Below, piece by piece: positions 11,461-25,309 of a DNA stretch of 64,000 nucleotides. A program made the position numbers and the translations under genes. The notes under the pieces are model-generated. The model was given only the letters and a program-made list of their open reading frames with translations. It made no database searches and was not told the DNA's origin. Every line of letters starts with the position of its first letter. Position 1 is the stretch's first letter. This DNA is from Pelecanus crispus (taxonomy: Eukaryota; Chordata; Aves; Pelecaniformes; Pelecanidae): the NCBI RefSeq assembly GCF_030463565.1, contig NC_134643.1:176124491-176188490 (forward strand). Reading direction: 5' to 3'.

Positions 11461-13867
11461 GCAGTTGCAGTAAATGCTTATTTCAGTGAAGGAACAACTG
11501 ACCTGACTGATTAGTGTGGTGATTTACTCTGTCATAAAATTATCAGATAATGCAGTAACTCTCAGCTGAGACCACATAGTGGGAGAGTCAGTAATTATTT
11601 CTCTTATTTTCACTTGTAGTAGCAGTCATATAACTACTACTGCTCTTTCTGGCTATCTTTGTGTACAGAAAGTAAGAGGAACCTAAAGTCACTTCTCCTA
11701 ATTTAGACCTTTGATAGGTATCTAAACTAAGTAAAGTGAAATTTAGGTAGAATGCCTACTTTCTTACTTTAAGAATGTTTTAAGATTGAGTTTCAATTCT
11801 TACATTTCTTAGGTTCATTTACAGTGCAGAGAGTATGAAATACTCTTAAAATAAAAAAATGACACTTTTTATATGTTTTGAAATATGACCGAGGAATTAA
11901 AGAATAGATCTGTAGAATTAGGCTTACTGACTTGAGTCAGGCTACTAATGTTTTTAGTTAAGTACATCTGAGGTGCTTCAATGGACTAGGGCCTAAGGAC
12001 ATTATAATGACACTTGAAATATATCTCCTATCAGAATGTGCATCGTTCACTTCCTCATGCAGTTTTTCAGGAATAGTTGCAATGTCCTTAAGTGTTTTAA
12101 AAATAAAGAATCGTATAAAACCAAAATATAGAAACAGAAAGTTTCAGTATATTCTCCCTTTATGTTGGAGATTGAAATGGCTTGGTGTGCTATATTTCAA
12201 TGATTTTATAAAGCAAATATTCAGATTTTGACCTACATGCAAAACAGTAGAAAATGTGGATCTTCCTGACCACTGATAATAGTACAAGAATTTTAGCATG
12301 CTGATTAAGATTGTTAGAATGTGTCCTTGGATTTATTTCTGGAATATGTCTGATTGAATTCAATCTGTTGCTAGGAAATCTTCAATAGTTCAATATTGAT
12401 TTATGAAGCATATTTAAGATTTTTTTTCTTTTACATGTCTGTATACATTTAGGTGTCTTCTACAAATGGCTTTAAACATAAAAATTACTAGCAATGTCTG
12501 TACTGTTAAATAGCAAAACCACAACTTAAGGCTAAGAACTGTCTGGTACAGAAGCAAAATCAGTAAAACACATTACTGTTGATTTAAGCAGGAATGTCTT
12601 TTTAATTTGAATGTAGCATTTTTTTACATTTTATGTGTAATACCTGCATAAGCTTTCTGTTTTTATCAAATTCTAGCAGTTAAAAATTGTAAATTGTTCT
12701 TTGACTTTTACTGAGTCTGTTGTGCTAAAACCCATAAATGAATTATCTCAAATGGATTTTCTCTTTACAGATGACATTTTTTTCCCTCTTGTCATAATTG
12801 TACCCAGTTGTTTTCCTGTTTCCATCATAATCACTGGTGGTTTTCTTATTCTAAAGATATTTGGATAAGCACTTTACTGCATTTTCCATTACAGAATTCA
12901 GTATAGTTTCTCTTCACTCTGTCTGTTCACTTCCTGGGTGAGTAGTTCTCTATAATGTGAGTCATAATCTTCACCAAGCTATTTCAGCAGTCTGGATTAT
13001 CCCAGGAACTCTATCTATTTCTTTTGGCTGCACACTGTCTAGTAGCAGTATGAAAACATCTCAGGAGGGACCAAGGTGATAACATATTTTCTGCTTTCTT
13101 TTTCTTCTCAGGGCTTTACCACTCCATGTTTAATGATAATTTTTGTTATTATTTTACCTCAGTTTGTGGTCACGCTTAACAAAGAGCGGTTATTCATTGT
13201 TACTAATTTAAAGCAATGTTATTAACAACTACAGTATTACCTATTGTGTTTAATGAGGCTTGAGACAAAGCTTAGTGAAGTCTATGGCAAATTTTCCATT
13301 AAGTACAATGATGCAGAATATATATTGGATTTGGAATGAATATTTTAATTTTAAATAAACATTTAGTATTTAACTAATCTTCAATAATAGCAATAAGTCA
13401 TGCAATTATTAACATTGTTATTTGGGAAAATGGAATCTTTTTATGAAAAGTATTTATGAAAAGTATGATTAATGTTTTTGAGCTGCATTCTCTCCAGAAT
13501 AGGAATGTTAAATATTATTTTGACATCAAAGCATAACATTTTTAAGACAGTGTGTAAATACCAATACCTTTACAAAACAAACAAAAAAATCCCTTGCCAA
13601 ATGTCAGGCTGCTTGAATAGATTTCCTTCTAAGCATTTTGGTGAAAACTGGGAAAAATGAAACAAGATTAATATGAGTAAGAAGAGAAAAAGTAAGATAG
13701 ATCTTTAGTCCTGAGGTAATTGACTGTAATGCTACCGTAAGTGAAAGAAATATCTAAATTGGTCTGTGATCTTATTGGAGCTTCTACTGGTTTGTTTTGT
13801 TTCGTTTTGTTTCGAGTTTTGTTTTTTGGTTGGTTTGGTTGTTTTTTTCCCCAATATATCTTTATTG

Positions 13868-14130
13868 GAAAATTAAAGCTCTCAAGCTTGATCACCTTGA
13901 CCTCCATGACTAAGAAACACGGAAGACCATAGTTATCAGTGCTAATTATACAGTATCAACTATATAGCATTAAATACTCAGAGATAATGTAGGATACGAT
14001 TGTTGTGTACAGGTTGAAGTTTAAGATTTCATTTTAAGGTTCAAAGCAAGCCCTATTCTCTAGTTTTCTAAACACTCCCATCACAGATAACTCGAATTCC
14101 CAACAGATACATGTATTTTTTCAGTTGTAA
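13868..14130 (+). repeat. diverged dispersed repeat, member 2
   Basis: Partner of 11150-11460, with the same two anchor blocks in the same order and a similar distance apart. The middle part aligns poorly, so the copies are old or independently rearranged. Confidence 0.45.
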
Positions 14131-15164
14131 TATTAGATGCTCGTTGTATTAATAATAACCTAATGATGTACAAACAAAGAAGTAGAAGAATAGTACTAGT
14201 AAAAGTTCTGAAATGAAAGGTAACATTAGTAGATTGATGCTATTATTCTTAATTAAAAAAAAAAAACAACCTAGAAGGTGTCAAAGTCTTTAACTTGTAT
14301 AGTCTTGTGGGTTTGGCTTTTTTTTGTTTGTTTGTTTATTTTTCTTATGATATAACCCACTGAGTTTAACATTCTGATATGCTTGTTGAGCAGCAAAAGA
14401 AAAGGCAAACAACTTTTACTTATATGTATTCATTTGGAATAGTAATAACTGTTCATATGGCGAACGTATTCTAAAGCATATAAAATAATATAGGGAAGGG
14501 AAAAAACAGGAAGTAAAGGGTCTAAGAAAAAAATAATAAATGCCTTCAATAGTAATAAAATATGTCTACCAGAAGGAACTTTAACCTTCTCTTCCTGTTG
14601 AACAATCCTGTGTGTCATAGCTTAGGAAAAACCTACTTTGGACACAAAAATGTCTCTACTGTCCTTGTACTTTACATGCCTTCCTTGTTACATAATATTG
14701 CATCCTACACAATTTTATTTTGGAAGTTGGGTGTGACATTTTTTGTGAATCTTACATATCATTTGGCCTTCTCTTTCAGATATCTTTGGGCAGATGAAAT
14801 TATTGATCTGGAAACTTCAGTTGTTATCAGTTAATACCAGTTAATACTATGTATGGCCTGGGACATTTGCTCTCAAAGACTTTTAGAGACCTGTCTGTAC
14901 TTGCTGTGAACTTCTAGTTTTTGCGTCTGTTGTTAAGGATGAGAATATGAGGTACAGCACTGCAAGTGAATAGGTAGGAAAAAAAAAAAAAAGAAAACGC
15001 TAGGAAAAAAAAGAGGGAAGGAAGAGAAGACAGTAATGACTGAGGTACTTCAGGTTTTCTTTGCTACTATTTTTACCGGTAATATTTGCTCTCATGTCTC
15101 CCAGGTCCCAGTACCTAGTGCCACAATCTGAGAAAGTCAAACACTAAGTTAGCATGAAAATACT

Positions 15165-16032
15165 GTTAGAGGAAAGAGTTCACACACTGGAGAGCAGGTC
15201 TGCCAGTCAGAGGGACATGGAAAAGCTGGAGAAATGGGCTGGCAGAAGCCTCATGAAGTTCAATAAAAGCAAATAGAAAGTCCTGTACCAGGGATGGAGT
15301 AACCCCATACACAGTACAGGATGGAAGGCCACTGTATGGAAAGGAGTGTTGCAGAAAAGGATCTGAAAGTCCTGGCAGACAGTAAGCTGAAATTGAGGGA
15401 GCAGTGTGCTCCTGAGAAGACAAAGGCCAAATGCATGCTATTGTAGTGGTCTTAACTGTATTAGAAAGAATTATCCAAGAAGAAGAGGGAGAGGGATTTT
15501 TTTTTTTTTTTTCCCCTGTACCCAGTACTTCTGAGACTGCATCTGGAGTACTGTGTCCTATTTGGTGCTTTTTAGTACAATAAAAACAATGACAAGCTGG
15601 AATAAATTCAGTGGAGGGCCACTGGCACTCTATGAAGGCTGGAGCACTTGAGATTCAAGGAGAGGTTCAGACAGATGGATTTATTCAACCTTAAGAAAAT
15701 ACTAAGGGGACCCTATAGTCTTCACCTACCTGATGGATAACTATAGGGAAGATGAAGCCAAAATTTTCTCTCAGATGCACAGTGAAAAGATGAGAGGCAT
15801 CAGACAAGGTGCCATGATGAAAATTTCACACAGATGTAAGTGAAAATTATTCAAAAGAAAGGTGAACATATACTGGAACTGGTAACTCAGAGAAGTTGTG
15901 GAATGTGTGTGCTTGAAGATATTCTGAACTTGGGTGGACAAAGTGCTGAGCAACCTGAAGTAAGTTTTATGTTTGCCCTGGTTTGTGTGAATGGCTTGGC
16001 CAGATGATCTCCAGATATCTATGATTCTGAAA
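15165..16032 (+). mobile_element. old, heavily decayed CR1 LINE fragment
   Basis: CR1 landmarks occur in order. They are a decayed 'TGGAGAAATGGGCTG...CTCATGAAGTTCAA' block near 15220, 'GGAGTACTGTGTCCTATTTG' near 15547, 'GGAGAGGTTCAGACAGATGG' near 15660, 'AACTCAGAGAAGTTGTGGAA' near 15885, and a 3' end 'GATGATCTCCAGATATC' plus 'TATGATTCTG' at about 16003-16029. The reading frame is destroyed by stops and indels, and a T-run (15497-15513) interrupts it. Of the CR1s in this window this appears to be the oldest. Confidence 0.8.
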
Positions 16033-16251
16033 AAAGAATAAAGGCTGAATGAAATTTTCTTCCTTGTCTGTGAAGATTTCTAAATCACTACCTTTTAGAT
16101 AAACCAGTATATTCACTTGTAATTGGCACAATGTTTCCTTGCTGTCACATCAAGTGACTTACACAGTGCTCTTGAGTTATGTTAGCTCAGTCACAATTGT
16201 AGTCCTTAATACAACAGATACAGGTCTTAAAATTTGGGCTGCAGTTCTCAC

Positions 16252-16283
<32 letters not shown>

Positions 16284-18343
16284 TTTCAGAGCAGAGTGTT
16301 TAGTGATGGACAGTCTTTTGGTCTTTATCTTCAGTATATTTGAGCTACCACCTAAGAAAACCTAACTCATCAGCAAAAACTTATAATATATTGTGGTTGA
16401 AATGCATGCCATACATGACATTCAGAGACATTTCTCCTAGCAAAAGCAACAGTAATGCCAATTAGCTTCTTCCTATTTCCTGTTCAAATTGATTGATATG
16501 CTTAATATTATAAGTACTCCTGAAACTAACTGCACTAAAATATAGTTAATAAAAATTTAATCTTTCCACACATGCCATATATATTAAAATGGACAAAATC
16601 ACAACTGAAAAGAATAATAAAAAAAAAGAAAAAGAAAAAGTGGGAAAGATTCTAGTAAGGGAAGATTAATTAAGGTATAATGAGTTCCTCCATTATAGAT
16701 AAGTCTAAATTTGTATCTATACAGATAGCAATATTTTTTAAGGTTAGATATGGTGTTGCAGTGGTTTAAGTAACTATTTTACTAATGAAAGTTTCAGGCT
16801 CACTTTGTTAGTAGAAAATTCATTCTAAAAATACCAGGCATAATTTAATGTGATATTTTAAAACATCTCATATTAAAAATAACATTCTGAAGATCTTTCA
16901 CTATTTTTATATAGCTAGTGTCGAGGAGGAGGTGAAGAAGCAGCAAGAGTGCTGCTTAGTCAACTACAACATAAACAAAATAGGCTGGTGATCAATATAC
17001 TTGTTAATTTTTCCTACCTCATTTTTACAAATATAAATGAATATACAAGATTCATAACAGTGAAGAGATTTTTTTCTCTTTTCTTTTCTTAGAAAGAGGT
17101 GTTTGAGAAAATGTACATGTTATATAAAGACAGGTAAAAGTAAGCACATTGTTTAGATCTTTCTCTTCCGAATATATCTCAATGAGTTTTCAGTACATAC
17201 ATATCTGCATGCCGTTGGGTTGTAGTCAGTCCTCAAAGTCTACAAACATTGTTTCTAGAGTATTAGTCAATCCTAACAAAATATAATTAATCACCTAATT
17301 ACAGATTGTAATTGATATTATTTGATGATTTCTATAGTTGCTTGGTTGAAACAAAATCTAGCATGATATTTTTAAAGTGTGCATATGTGAAGTTGGATGT
17401 CTGATTTACCATCTGCATTGAAAGGACAGGAAAAAATGTTCAGAATAGTACAATTAAAAAAAAAAACATCATCTAAACAAGAAGGAAAAACAACACTGAA
17501 TATTTTTCATCTTTTTATACATGTGAACGCAGCATGGATTTTGTGCAGAATAATTTTGGATATATTTCCATAAACTGATAAATTTATCATTTTCTACCCA
17601 GTATATTATACTGTGTAATATTGTGATTGCATTTTGTAATGTAAAAGCTGTTTTTCAATACTCATGCAAGTTTTGTCATAAATGCGGATATAAAATATTG
17701 ATATTGTTTAGAGGTTATTTTGAAATAAGCTTATGTAAAACAACGTTTAGTGATGACTACTTGTGATCTTAAATATTAACATATGTGTTTTAAAATGGTA
17801 ATTTAATAACAATTCTCTATTTGCAAATTGTTTAGTAACACTGTTTAAATAGAGACATAAGTTCAGGAAGACACATTGCTGTTCTTAATTTAGTTTTTTC
17901 TTGCAGTGGTTTTCATTTACTTCACAATGCCTTTTCATTTCTCAAATTGTCTTGAGAGATATAACAAGTGAGGAACTTAGGAGAACTCCACATTATCACC
18001 CTCTGTAAAATACTCTATTGGACCAGATCCTTCAAGGATTAATAACACTGCATAAAATAAGTTGTACATAATTTTGAATTATTTGAATTATATTAATAAG
18101 TAATGCATTTTGTTATAGATTAAGAAAGAAATACTGAAAATTTTATTGCCAGAGTTCCTGATGACATCTTTCTAGATGCTTTAGCATCTATAAGCATTTG
18201 ATTGCTATCCCCCTTGACCTGCCTGCTGTCTTCATTGCAGGAGATAGTGATATGTCTGAAATTGCATTCTGACCTGGATTTCATTATTGTGTCCACTATC
18301 ATGTTTCTTCCTAAATTTCTGCTTATTTTAGCAAACCTCTGAG
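16033..18343. other. AT-rich spacer
   Basis: No gene or element recognised apart from the ATTT microsatellite at 16253-16287. Short A-runs are common. Confidence 0.6.
16253..16287 (+). repeat. (TTAT)n microsatellite
   Basis: About eight to nine uninterrupted TTAT units. Confidence 0.95.
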
Positions 18344-18666
18344 AATCATAGAATCATAGAATGGTTTGGGTTTGAAGGGAAATTAAAGATCATCTTGTTC
18401 CAACCCCCCTGCCGTGGGCAGGGACATCCTTCACTAGATCAAGTTGTTCAAAGCTCCCTCCCACTCTTCCAATGATGGCGCATCCACAACTTTTTTGGGC
18501 AACCTTTCCCAGTATCTCACCACCCTCATAGTAAAGAATTTCTTCCTTATTTCCTCTTTCAGTTTAAATCCATTACCCTTTGTCATATCACTATAAGCCC
18601 TGGTAAAAAGTCTCTCTCCATCTTATAATCCCCCTTTAAGTACTGAAATGCCACATGGTTCTCTTT
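18344..18666 (-). mobile_element. CR1 LINE 3' fragment
   Basis: On plus it begins AATCATAGAATCATAGAATG, followed by 'GGTTTGGGTTTGAAGGG', 'TTCCAACCCCCCTGCCGTGG' and 'TGGGCAACCTTTCCCAGTAT', then the CR1 ORF2 end ('AAGAATTTCTTCCTTATTTC'). It is 5' truncated after roughly 320 bp, and the remaining ORF2 part is no longer open. Confidence 0.9.
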
Positions 18667-18698
18667 CACATCTTTCTTTTTTTTTCTTTCTTTTTAAC

Positions 18699-18726
18699 TT
18701 ATTTATTTATTTATTTATTTATTTAT
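18699..18726 (+). repeat. (TTAT)n microsatellite
   Basis: About seven TTAT units lie just past the 5' end of the CR1 fragment, after a T/C-rich stretch. Confidence 0.9.
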
Positions 18727-19493
18727 AACTGATATCTAGAAGTACCTGGACAAAGATGTGACTAGTAAGTTCACATCACTGCCTACTGCACTGAACAAGA
18801 TCATTCAGTTGTCACAAAGTTCTCCTTTGTCAAATGTGACATTTCAGAGACTGATTCATGGTAACTATCTTAGACATGCACCTTCACATGGAACAAGTTC
18901 ATTGTCTGAAGCACCCATATCTTTCCAGTTACTATAGAGGCAATTCAGCAATTTTCTTGTTGGGCCTCCAGCTACGGTCTGCCACAAGTGCTGTTTCATA
19001 TAGAATCCGCCAAACTTGTACAGATGATGTACCTGTGCTGTACGTGATAGATATCTTTGGTCATCTCTAATGACACTAAATTACTATAATTAGGCAAATA
19101 TATCCTGTCCTGTGTGACTGCTTTATGTGTCTTCTTTAGCATGAGACGAAGAGCTGACTGAATTCCACTCTATACAGGCTAGATCCTTTTGCTCTGTAAT
19201 GAGACCATACCAACTCACATGCTGGTACTTAACATTTGGTCACCTGTTTGTAGACTTGAATTTAAATGTCTGTAGTCTGAAGCTGAATTTTATCCATATT
19301 TTTGGACATGAAATTAATTAGAACTAGCATTAGGATGGGTGAATTCCAAATTAATAATCTAATTCTGCAATATGCTAAGGCAACCCAAAATTTAACAGGT
19401 ATGTTAACTTCCAGAAAAAAAAACAAACCCAAAACCAAAAAGTTTGCCTATTGGAATTGTATGTGTGTGGTTAAACTGTGGTTTCCTTTCCCT

Positions 19494-19495
<2 letters not shown>

Positions 19496-19527
<32 letters not shown>
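19496..19527 (+). repeat. poly-T run of 32
   Basis: An uninterrupted run of 32 T. It could be the reverse of a poly-A tail, but no AATAAA-type signal or retrocopy is recognisable to its right. Confidence 0.95.
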
Positions 19528-19530
<3 letters not shown>

Positions 19531-21710
19531 TATTGTCTACTTGAATAGAGTTGATTTGAAAACTAAACTCAAATCCATATTGAGCCAACCTCTGTATTTC
19601 CTTTTCATGCACTACAAATATTGAAGTCCACTTGCCTGGAAGTCCCACAATTTCCCAATTTCAAACTTTTTGTACAGTATGTAATTTCTTTAGTGTCCTT
19701 AAGTAGAGACAACACAAAAAAGAGACATAAGTAGTTTGCTTCTCAGTAGGGTAAAAGTTTATTAATAAAAAGCACAATATTACAACACATGACATAGAAA
19801 AGGAGGAAGTTCAGGTTTCCTTAATTAATTAACACATTAACTTTGTATTAATCCTTCACGCATCTGAAAAGGACAAACTGAAGCCAAAATGGAAGATGTT
19901 AAGGGGTTTTATTTATTTGTTTCTTTCTTTCTTTGACTTTTAAACTGAAACGTCTTAAAACATATTAATAAAATTTGTAAATGGCTTGTGTACTTGTCAT
20001 TAGCCAGAACTACCTGAAATAGTATTATCTAATGGGAGAGATTATAACTTTCTCTCCAAAAATATTTTTTAAAAATCTGCCTTTATAATAGTTGATAAAA
20101 CACAAATAACAACAGAGTAAACTAATAGTCAACAGCACTAAGTGGAGCATAATATCAATAGGGGTTTATCCCTTCTGTTTCTGTGCCAGATACTTTAAGT
20201 GAAAAACATCTACTGCCTCATTACTCTTCAAATTAGGTGATAAGTACATTTTTTGGTGTCTGCTTCTGCAAGTTGCCTACATTAGAATCAGACTAAAAAC
20301 TTAATATCTTGTTAGGAACCTAATTTTGAATAAAGCCTTAATTTTGTTAAGACTGTTGTTTCATTTAATCTTTTCAACATCTCAAAAAAGAATCCAGAGC
20401 AACACTGTTCTGCAAGTCCAATCATCATAGAAACATACACATTAAACTTAAAACTTACAGATTAATGGTAAGATTTTGGAAATGATGTTGCAAATCTTAA
20501 TACACTCAAAAAATTGACATGAGAAATGAAAGAAAAGAATGGCTTTTGATTATATATTTTTTTCTTTTCTTATATTGTTTCTTTTAGTAATAGGTGCTAT
20601 TTTATCTCAGTAGGGATCTTGGCCATGCTTTCCTCACTACTATGAGTAGCTAGCCATTACTTTCAGCATCTAGGATTAATTTCATGGTATTCTTTCACAT
20701 ATAAATTTATGTAAATTCCATCAAATATACAAGAGAATATACTACATTTGTTTTCCTTTTACCTATTATCTTTTTATCTTATAAATAAAAGTAAAAGGCA
20801 GAATTTTACATTATACATTGTTTTCCTTCAAAGCTTAATATGAAATTGATTTTTTTTTTTGACCAAGACATGAGGAAAGAAAAAAGATCAGCTATTAAAT
20901 GTAGAATAAATTAAATGGGAGTTATTAGGAAATAATTTAAGAAGTTGTTGCTGCCAGAATGGAGCAAAAAAAAGGGTGAAGAGGAGGAGGCCAGCATCTT
21001 TGATGCCATTGTGACTACTGAGAATTAAAACGAGAGTACTGCGGCTGCAAATGAGCCAAGCTGTACGCATTGTATAGTGGCCCTGACAGATGAAAATCCA
21101 TTTTGGCTTATTGCTCAACCACTTTCAGAATCACTGTATTAGCTAGTACTGAAATAGAAAAAAAAAAAAAAAAAAAGTAGCAAAATCCATCTGTTCATCT
21201 TAGCTTCCCTAAATGCAAGAGCCAGAAAAGTTCCCTCTCTTGTCTTTTTCCCCCCTCAGTAGCAGGCATTGTGTATAGGAGAGCTGAGATAGCACTGTAA
21301 ATCGAAAAACTGCAATAAACACTGTATAAATGAACTCTAGTTCCTTAACACCATCAATACTCTATAGATCGTTATCATCCCCATTCAGCAGTCGTTTTAG
21401 AAGCTGTAAATTTGGGGCCTTTTTGCAGCTAAGATGTTAGACTGGATCCTTGGCTTTCTCTTTCTGTCAGTGGTTTATTCACTAGTACCTAGCTCTCTTG
21501 TACCTTTTCTACCATGGCTCTGTTTCCATTTGATGAAACATATATATGCTGGGAAGTAAGACAGATCGTCTTTAAATGTAGATGGATTACCTGAGTGCCA
21601 GAGCTGGTAAAGAAACATTATGCTACCACTTGTGAACAGTTTGGCATGTTCAGCCAGAGGTTTACCAAAGCCCAAGGCTTAAATGTGTCCAAATTCCGTG
21701 AAGTTCTACA

Positions 21711-21770
21711 TTACTCCTAGGATTAGGAGTAACTCCTAGGATAGGATTTTCCCTATTTATTAGGGAAAAT
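21711..21770. other. two adjacent perfect hairpins
   Basis: TTACTCCTA (21711-21719) pairs perfectly with TAGGAGTAA (21724-21732) around a 4 nt loop. ATTTTCCCTA (21746-21755) pairs perfectly with TAGGGAAAAT (21761-21770) around a 5 nt loop. I know of no function. Confidence 0.7.
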
Positions 21771-21834
21771 AAACAGAATTTTTTTGTTACCTACAACATG
21801 CTGCAGAGGAAAGTAGAAATGATAAATTGTTGTT

Positions 21835-21836
<2 letters not shown>

Positions 21837-21882
<46 letters not shown>

Positions 21883-21885
21883 GTG
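21837..21885 (+). repeat. (TA)n microsatellite with GTAT extension
   Basis: About 16 AT units are followed by three GTAT units. Confidence 0.95.
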
Positions 21886-24800
21886 TCAGAGATTCTGTTG
21901 TTTAACTCCTGAGTACTGCTACATGGTTCTACAGTGTGTTTTCTCCTCCCTATGGCTTTTACATTTCATCTCTTTTTATTGTCAGTACTTCAGTGTATTT
22001 TTCACTTGTTTTGACCATCCCATGTGTTCAACAGTACAATGTAAAGTACTGTGATTTAGAAATAACAAGTATTTAATTAAGAGTGTAAGAGTTGGAACCC
22101 AAATCTCCACTTAAACTTTCAAAACCTCTTTCCAGTCCAGAAACTGAAAATTGCTGTGTTTAATTTGCAAACCCTTTTGTGAACTGAACCCTGCAGAAAT
22201 CATACAGCCCCATACACCATTTGAGATTAATAACAGCATCTGCAGCAAATCAGTCAGTAATTGAGAGAAAATTAAACAGAAAAGGCAGGAAACAAACAAA
22301 CAAACAAAACCACCAACAACCACAAAAAAAGAAGGCAGTACAGCATTTCTGAAAATCAGTTGCCAGAGAAGCAGTAACACTACATAAAAAGAATGTAAGC
22401 ATTGAGATTAGATGGAAAGATGAACTTCTGAATAGTTTTTAAAATAATTGAAAAATAAAAAGCTCAGATTCTGTATTTCCAGATTAATTTTTCCAGTTAT
22501 TTTTTATTATTTTTTTTTTATTCACAGTTACAAAATAGGATCCTTATTTTAGATTCATTTTTTATGTTTCCTATTTCTGAAACCTGGTTAAAATTCAGAA
22601 TTTTTATAGAATTTTGAGACAGGAAATGTTAGCATTTTGAGTCAACTGAGATGTTCTTTCAGTATGCCCATAAATAGGAGTATAATTTAATCAAATTATG
22701 TGGGATGACCAGTGTTAGAAAGGATGAATTCACATCTGAAAGCTAACTCTTCTTTTCAATAACAGATCTCACAATACATTTTATTCACTCTCCCTTATAG
22801 AGAAAAGTTACACTAATTTCAAATCAATACATTATGTGTATTCATTAATAATTGTTTTGCCTTTTTTTGGAAATGGGAAAAAAAACCCTAAAGTAAATTA
22901 GTAAACTATTCTGAATACCAAAATATCACCTGTTATTTTTATACGTCAGAATCAGTGCATAATAATTATTATGACAGAACTTGTTATTTCATGTCCTTTA
23001 AAGCAGTTTATGGAAATTTAAATACTAGCCACAGTACAAAATGATGAAAAAACAATGCTTTGTAATATTTATAATGTTTTTTAGAAATCACAGTATGAAA
23101 TTACTAACAATCTCCATACCCCCAAGGAAAAACAATTGATTATAAGAACAAAAAGTAAGTATTTAAACACAATTAAACATAACATCCAGATAGTAGTCTT
23201 TCTTTTTTTCCCTTAAGAAAATATTCCAAACTGTGTAAAAGCCCATCTTAAATCATAAATCTTGCCTGTGATATCATAGACCACTTAATACTGAACATTA
23301 TGGTAGACCAAAGAAAGCAGATGGAGAAAAAAATGAAGCAGCTACTGATTATAGTAAATAAAGCCTTTGCTTCATTAAAATACTTTCTCAAACTAGAGAA
23401 AAGGCAGGCAGGGAGAGGGCAGAATACAAAACCCCACCACCTTTTGTCTTAGTTGTTTCAGTAATATTTAATGAAGTGTCAACCTGTCCTTAAATTTTCA
23501 TAAAAGGTTCTTCACTACATCAGTAGATTGCTAGATCACTGGACTCCGGCGAATGGGCACATGCATCAAGCTATTTGAAGGGCTGTGGCTAACAATCATA
23601 GGAAAGACAAAGGAACTCCAGTAGTATGTTTTATTTCATCCTGCAGTAAATACCTAACTGTTGTACCCTTTTGGGGGGCTCAGATTATCTGAACCATCAT
23701 TTTAGTTGAAACTTCCAAAAACTTCAGAAGTTGAAACAGAAATTGAAAATTTTAATATGATTTTTCCCCCAGCTATGAATAAATTGACATTTAATAGTCT
23801 TACATTTTGTTCTCTCTCATGTAAAGCAAATGTATGGTACACTCATCAATGCCGCATGTACGGGGCTGATCACTTTCAGAAACTGTGTTCATTCCAAGTT
23901 CTTATTCAAACATAATTGAAAACATTCACAAAAAAAGGAAATAATATTAATTAAAAAAATGGGTGTTAGTATAGGCATAAAGTTAGCTATTCTTTTCCAA
24001 CATTTGCATCACATAATGCATTATACTGCTAGCTTTTAAGGCATGAATATGATAAGTGTATTTTCATGGGAGAGAATATGTAGAGGATATTCTTTCTTGT
24101 TACATCCAGGACATCCATTTTTAGGGCCTAAAAAGAACCATGGTGAGGCAAATTAGATTATTGGTTTATATTAAAATTTGTCAGGATGTCTTACTTTGAT
24201 GGTATTGGAGATTTTTCTCTTCACCATTTTACAAATCTCTACAGAGTCTTCCATGTTTGTATTAGGTCTCTGGAAAGTACTTTTTGTCTGTATTCTTTCA
24301 CATGGACTCTCACTATGATTCTGTAGTTTGGTTCTCCAGGGTAAATTCTTGGCTGCTTCTTTTTGAAATGCTTTGATTTCTTATAGTTATGCTATCTTAA
24401 CAATGAAAACTCACTTTGTTGAAACTTCTTTTTTGAAGTATATGGATATTTTGCCTTCAGGATATGGGGTAAATGCATCCTTTTCTTAAAATGAAATTCT
24501 AAAGAAGAATTGAAATAAACAAAACATATTTGACCTGTGAAATAAAGCAGACTGTATGACATAAGGATTCTTTGCTTCACCTAAAAATTTCATTTCAGAT
24601 GGGGGTCTGTCATTACTGCTGCATTTTATGTTAGTTGTAAAAATACCATCCAACCACAGCATTAGAAAAGCAAGCCTGAAGAATAGTAATTTTATTATTA
24701 TTACATAATCATGAAAAACCATAGCAAACATCAAAAGACAAAATTTACGTAAGGATTTGTTCTCAGGGTTACACTGCTTTTGCTCAACTTCTTACATCAC

Positions 24801-25309
24801 TGGACTCACTCAAGTATATTAAAGATTTATATTTACTTCATTGCTGTCTCTTATTCTATAGGCATATATTTTTATGGGTGTTGATATGAACATCGTTTTG
24901 AGTAGCATTTGATTTATATGCCCTGATTGCTTAGCCCTTAAAGTGAAATTATTGCAAATAAAAGAAGTCATCACACACAAAAAATACCCTGAGGCTGAAC
25001 TTATACATGTTGCAATGCTTCTTTTCTGTTTCAGACTAAAAGTACAATGGTATCTTGCTCTTCAGATTTATCTCCTCAGAGTCTGTCCTTTTCAAAGCCA
25101 ATGACACAAATAATAATATCAAATTACGATTAAATGAGTCAGTATGCATTTAGTAACTGAGTGAAGAACTTAACATAGGACCATCAGTTTACATTATAAT
25201 TCTTTATTGTTGATACATTCAATTAAAAAGATTATTCATGTTTAATTCATTAAAAAGTACAGTCACCAAGCAACATTTATCTCAGTACCCTGTGTCAGTG
25301 TACTGTCTG

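Larger units (their letters stand above)
9502..15164. other. AT-rich spacer with decayed repeats
   Basis: No gene recognised. The minus-strand frame at 10862-11179 is composition-driven (Leu/Ser/Phe-rich, the reverse of a purine-rich stretch). Two similar segments near 11150-11460 and 13868-14130 are listed separately. A T/G-rich simple run lies at about 13790-13850. Confidence 0.55.
18727..25309. other. AT-rich spacer
   Basis: I see no gene, LTR or LINE. The segment contains the poly-T run at 19496, twin hairpins at 21711-21770 and an AT microsatellite at 21837, listed separately, plus many short A/T runs (for example A at 21158-21177). Small open frames are scattered and look like chance. 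Confidence 0.6.

Noticed and set aside
16253..16287. tandem repeats as a CRISPR array or centromeric satellite
   Set aside because: Simple 4 bp microsatellite. There are no spaced repeats anywhere, and the window is plainly vertebrate.
19496..19527. poly-T as the tail of a minus-strand processed pseudogene
   Set aside because: No polyadenylation signal next to it on the minus strand, no recognisable gene sequence to the right and no flanking duplication.
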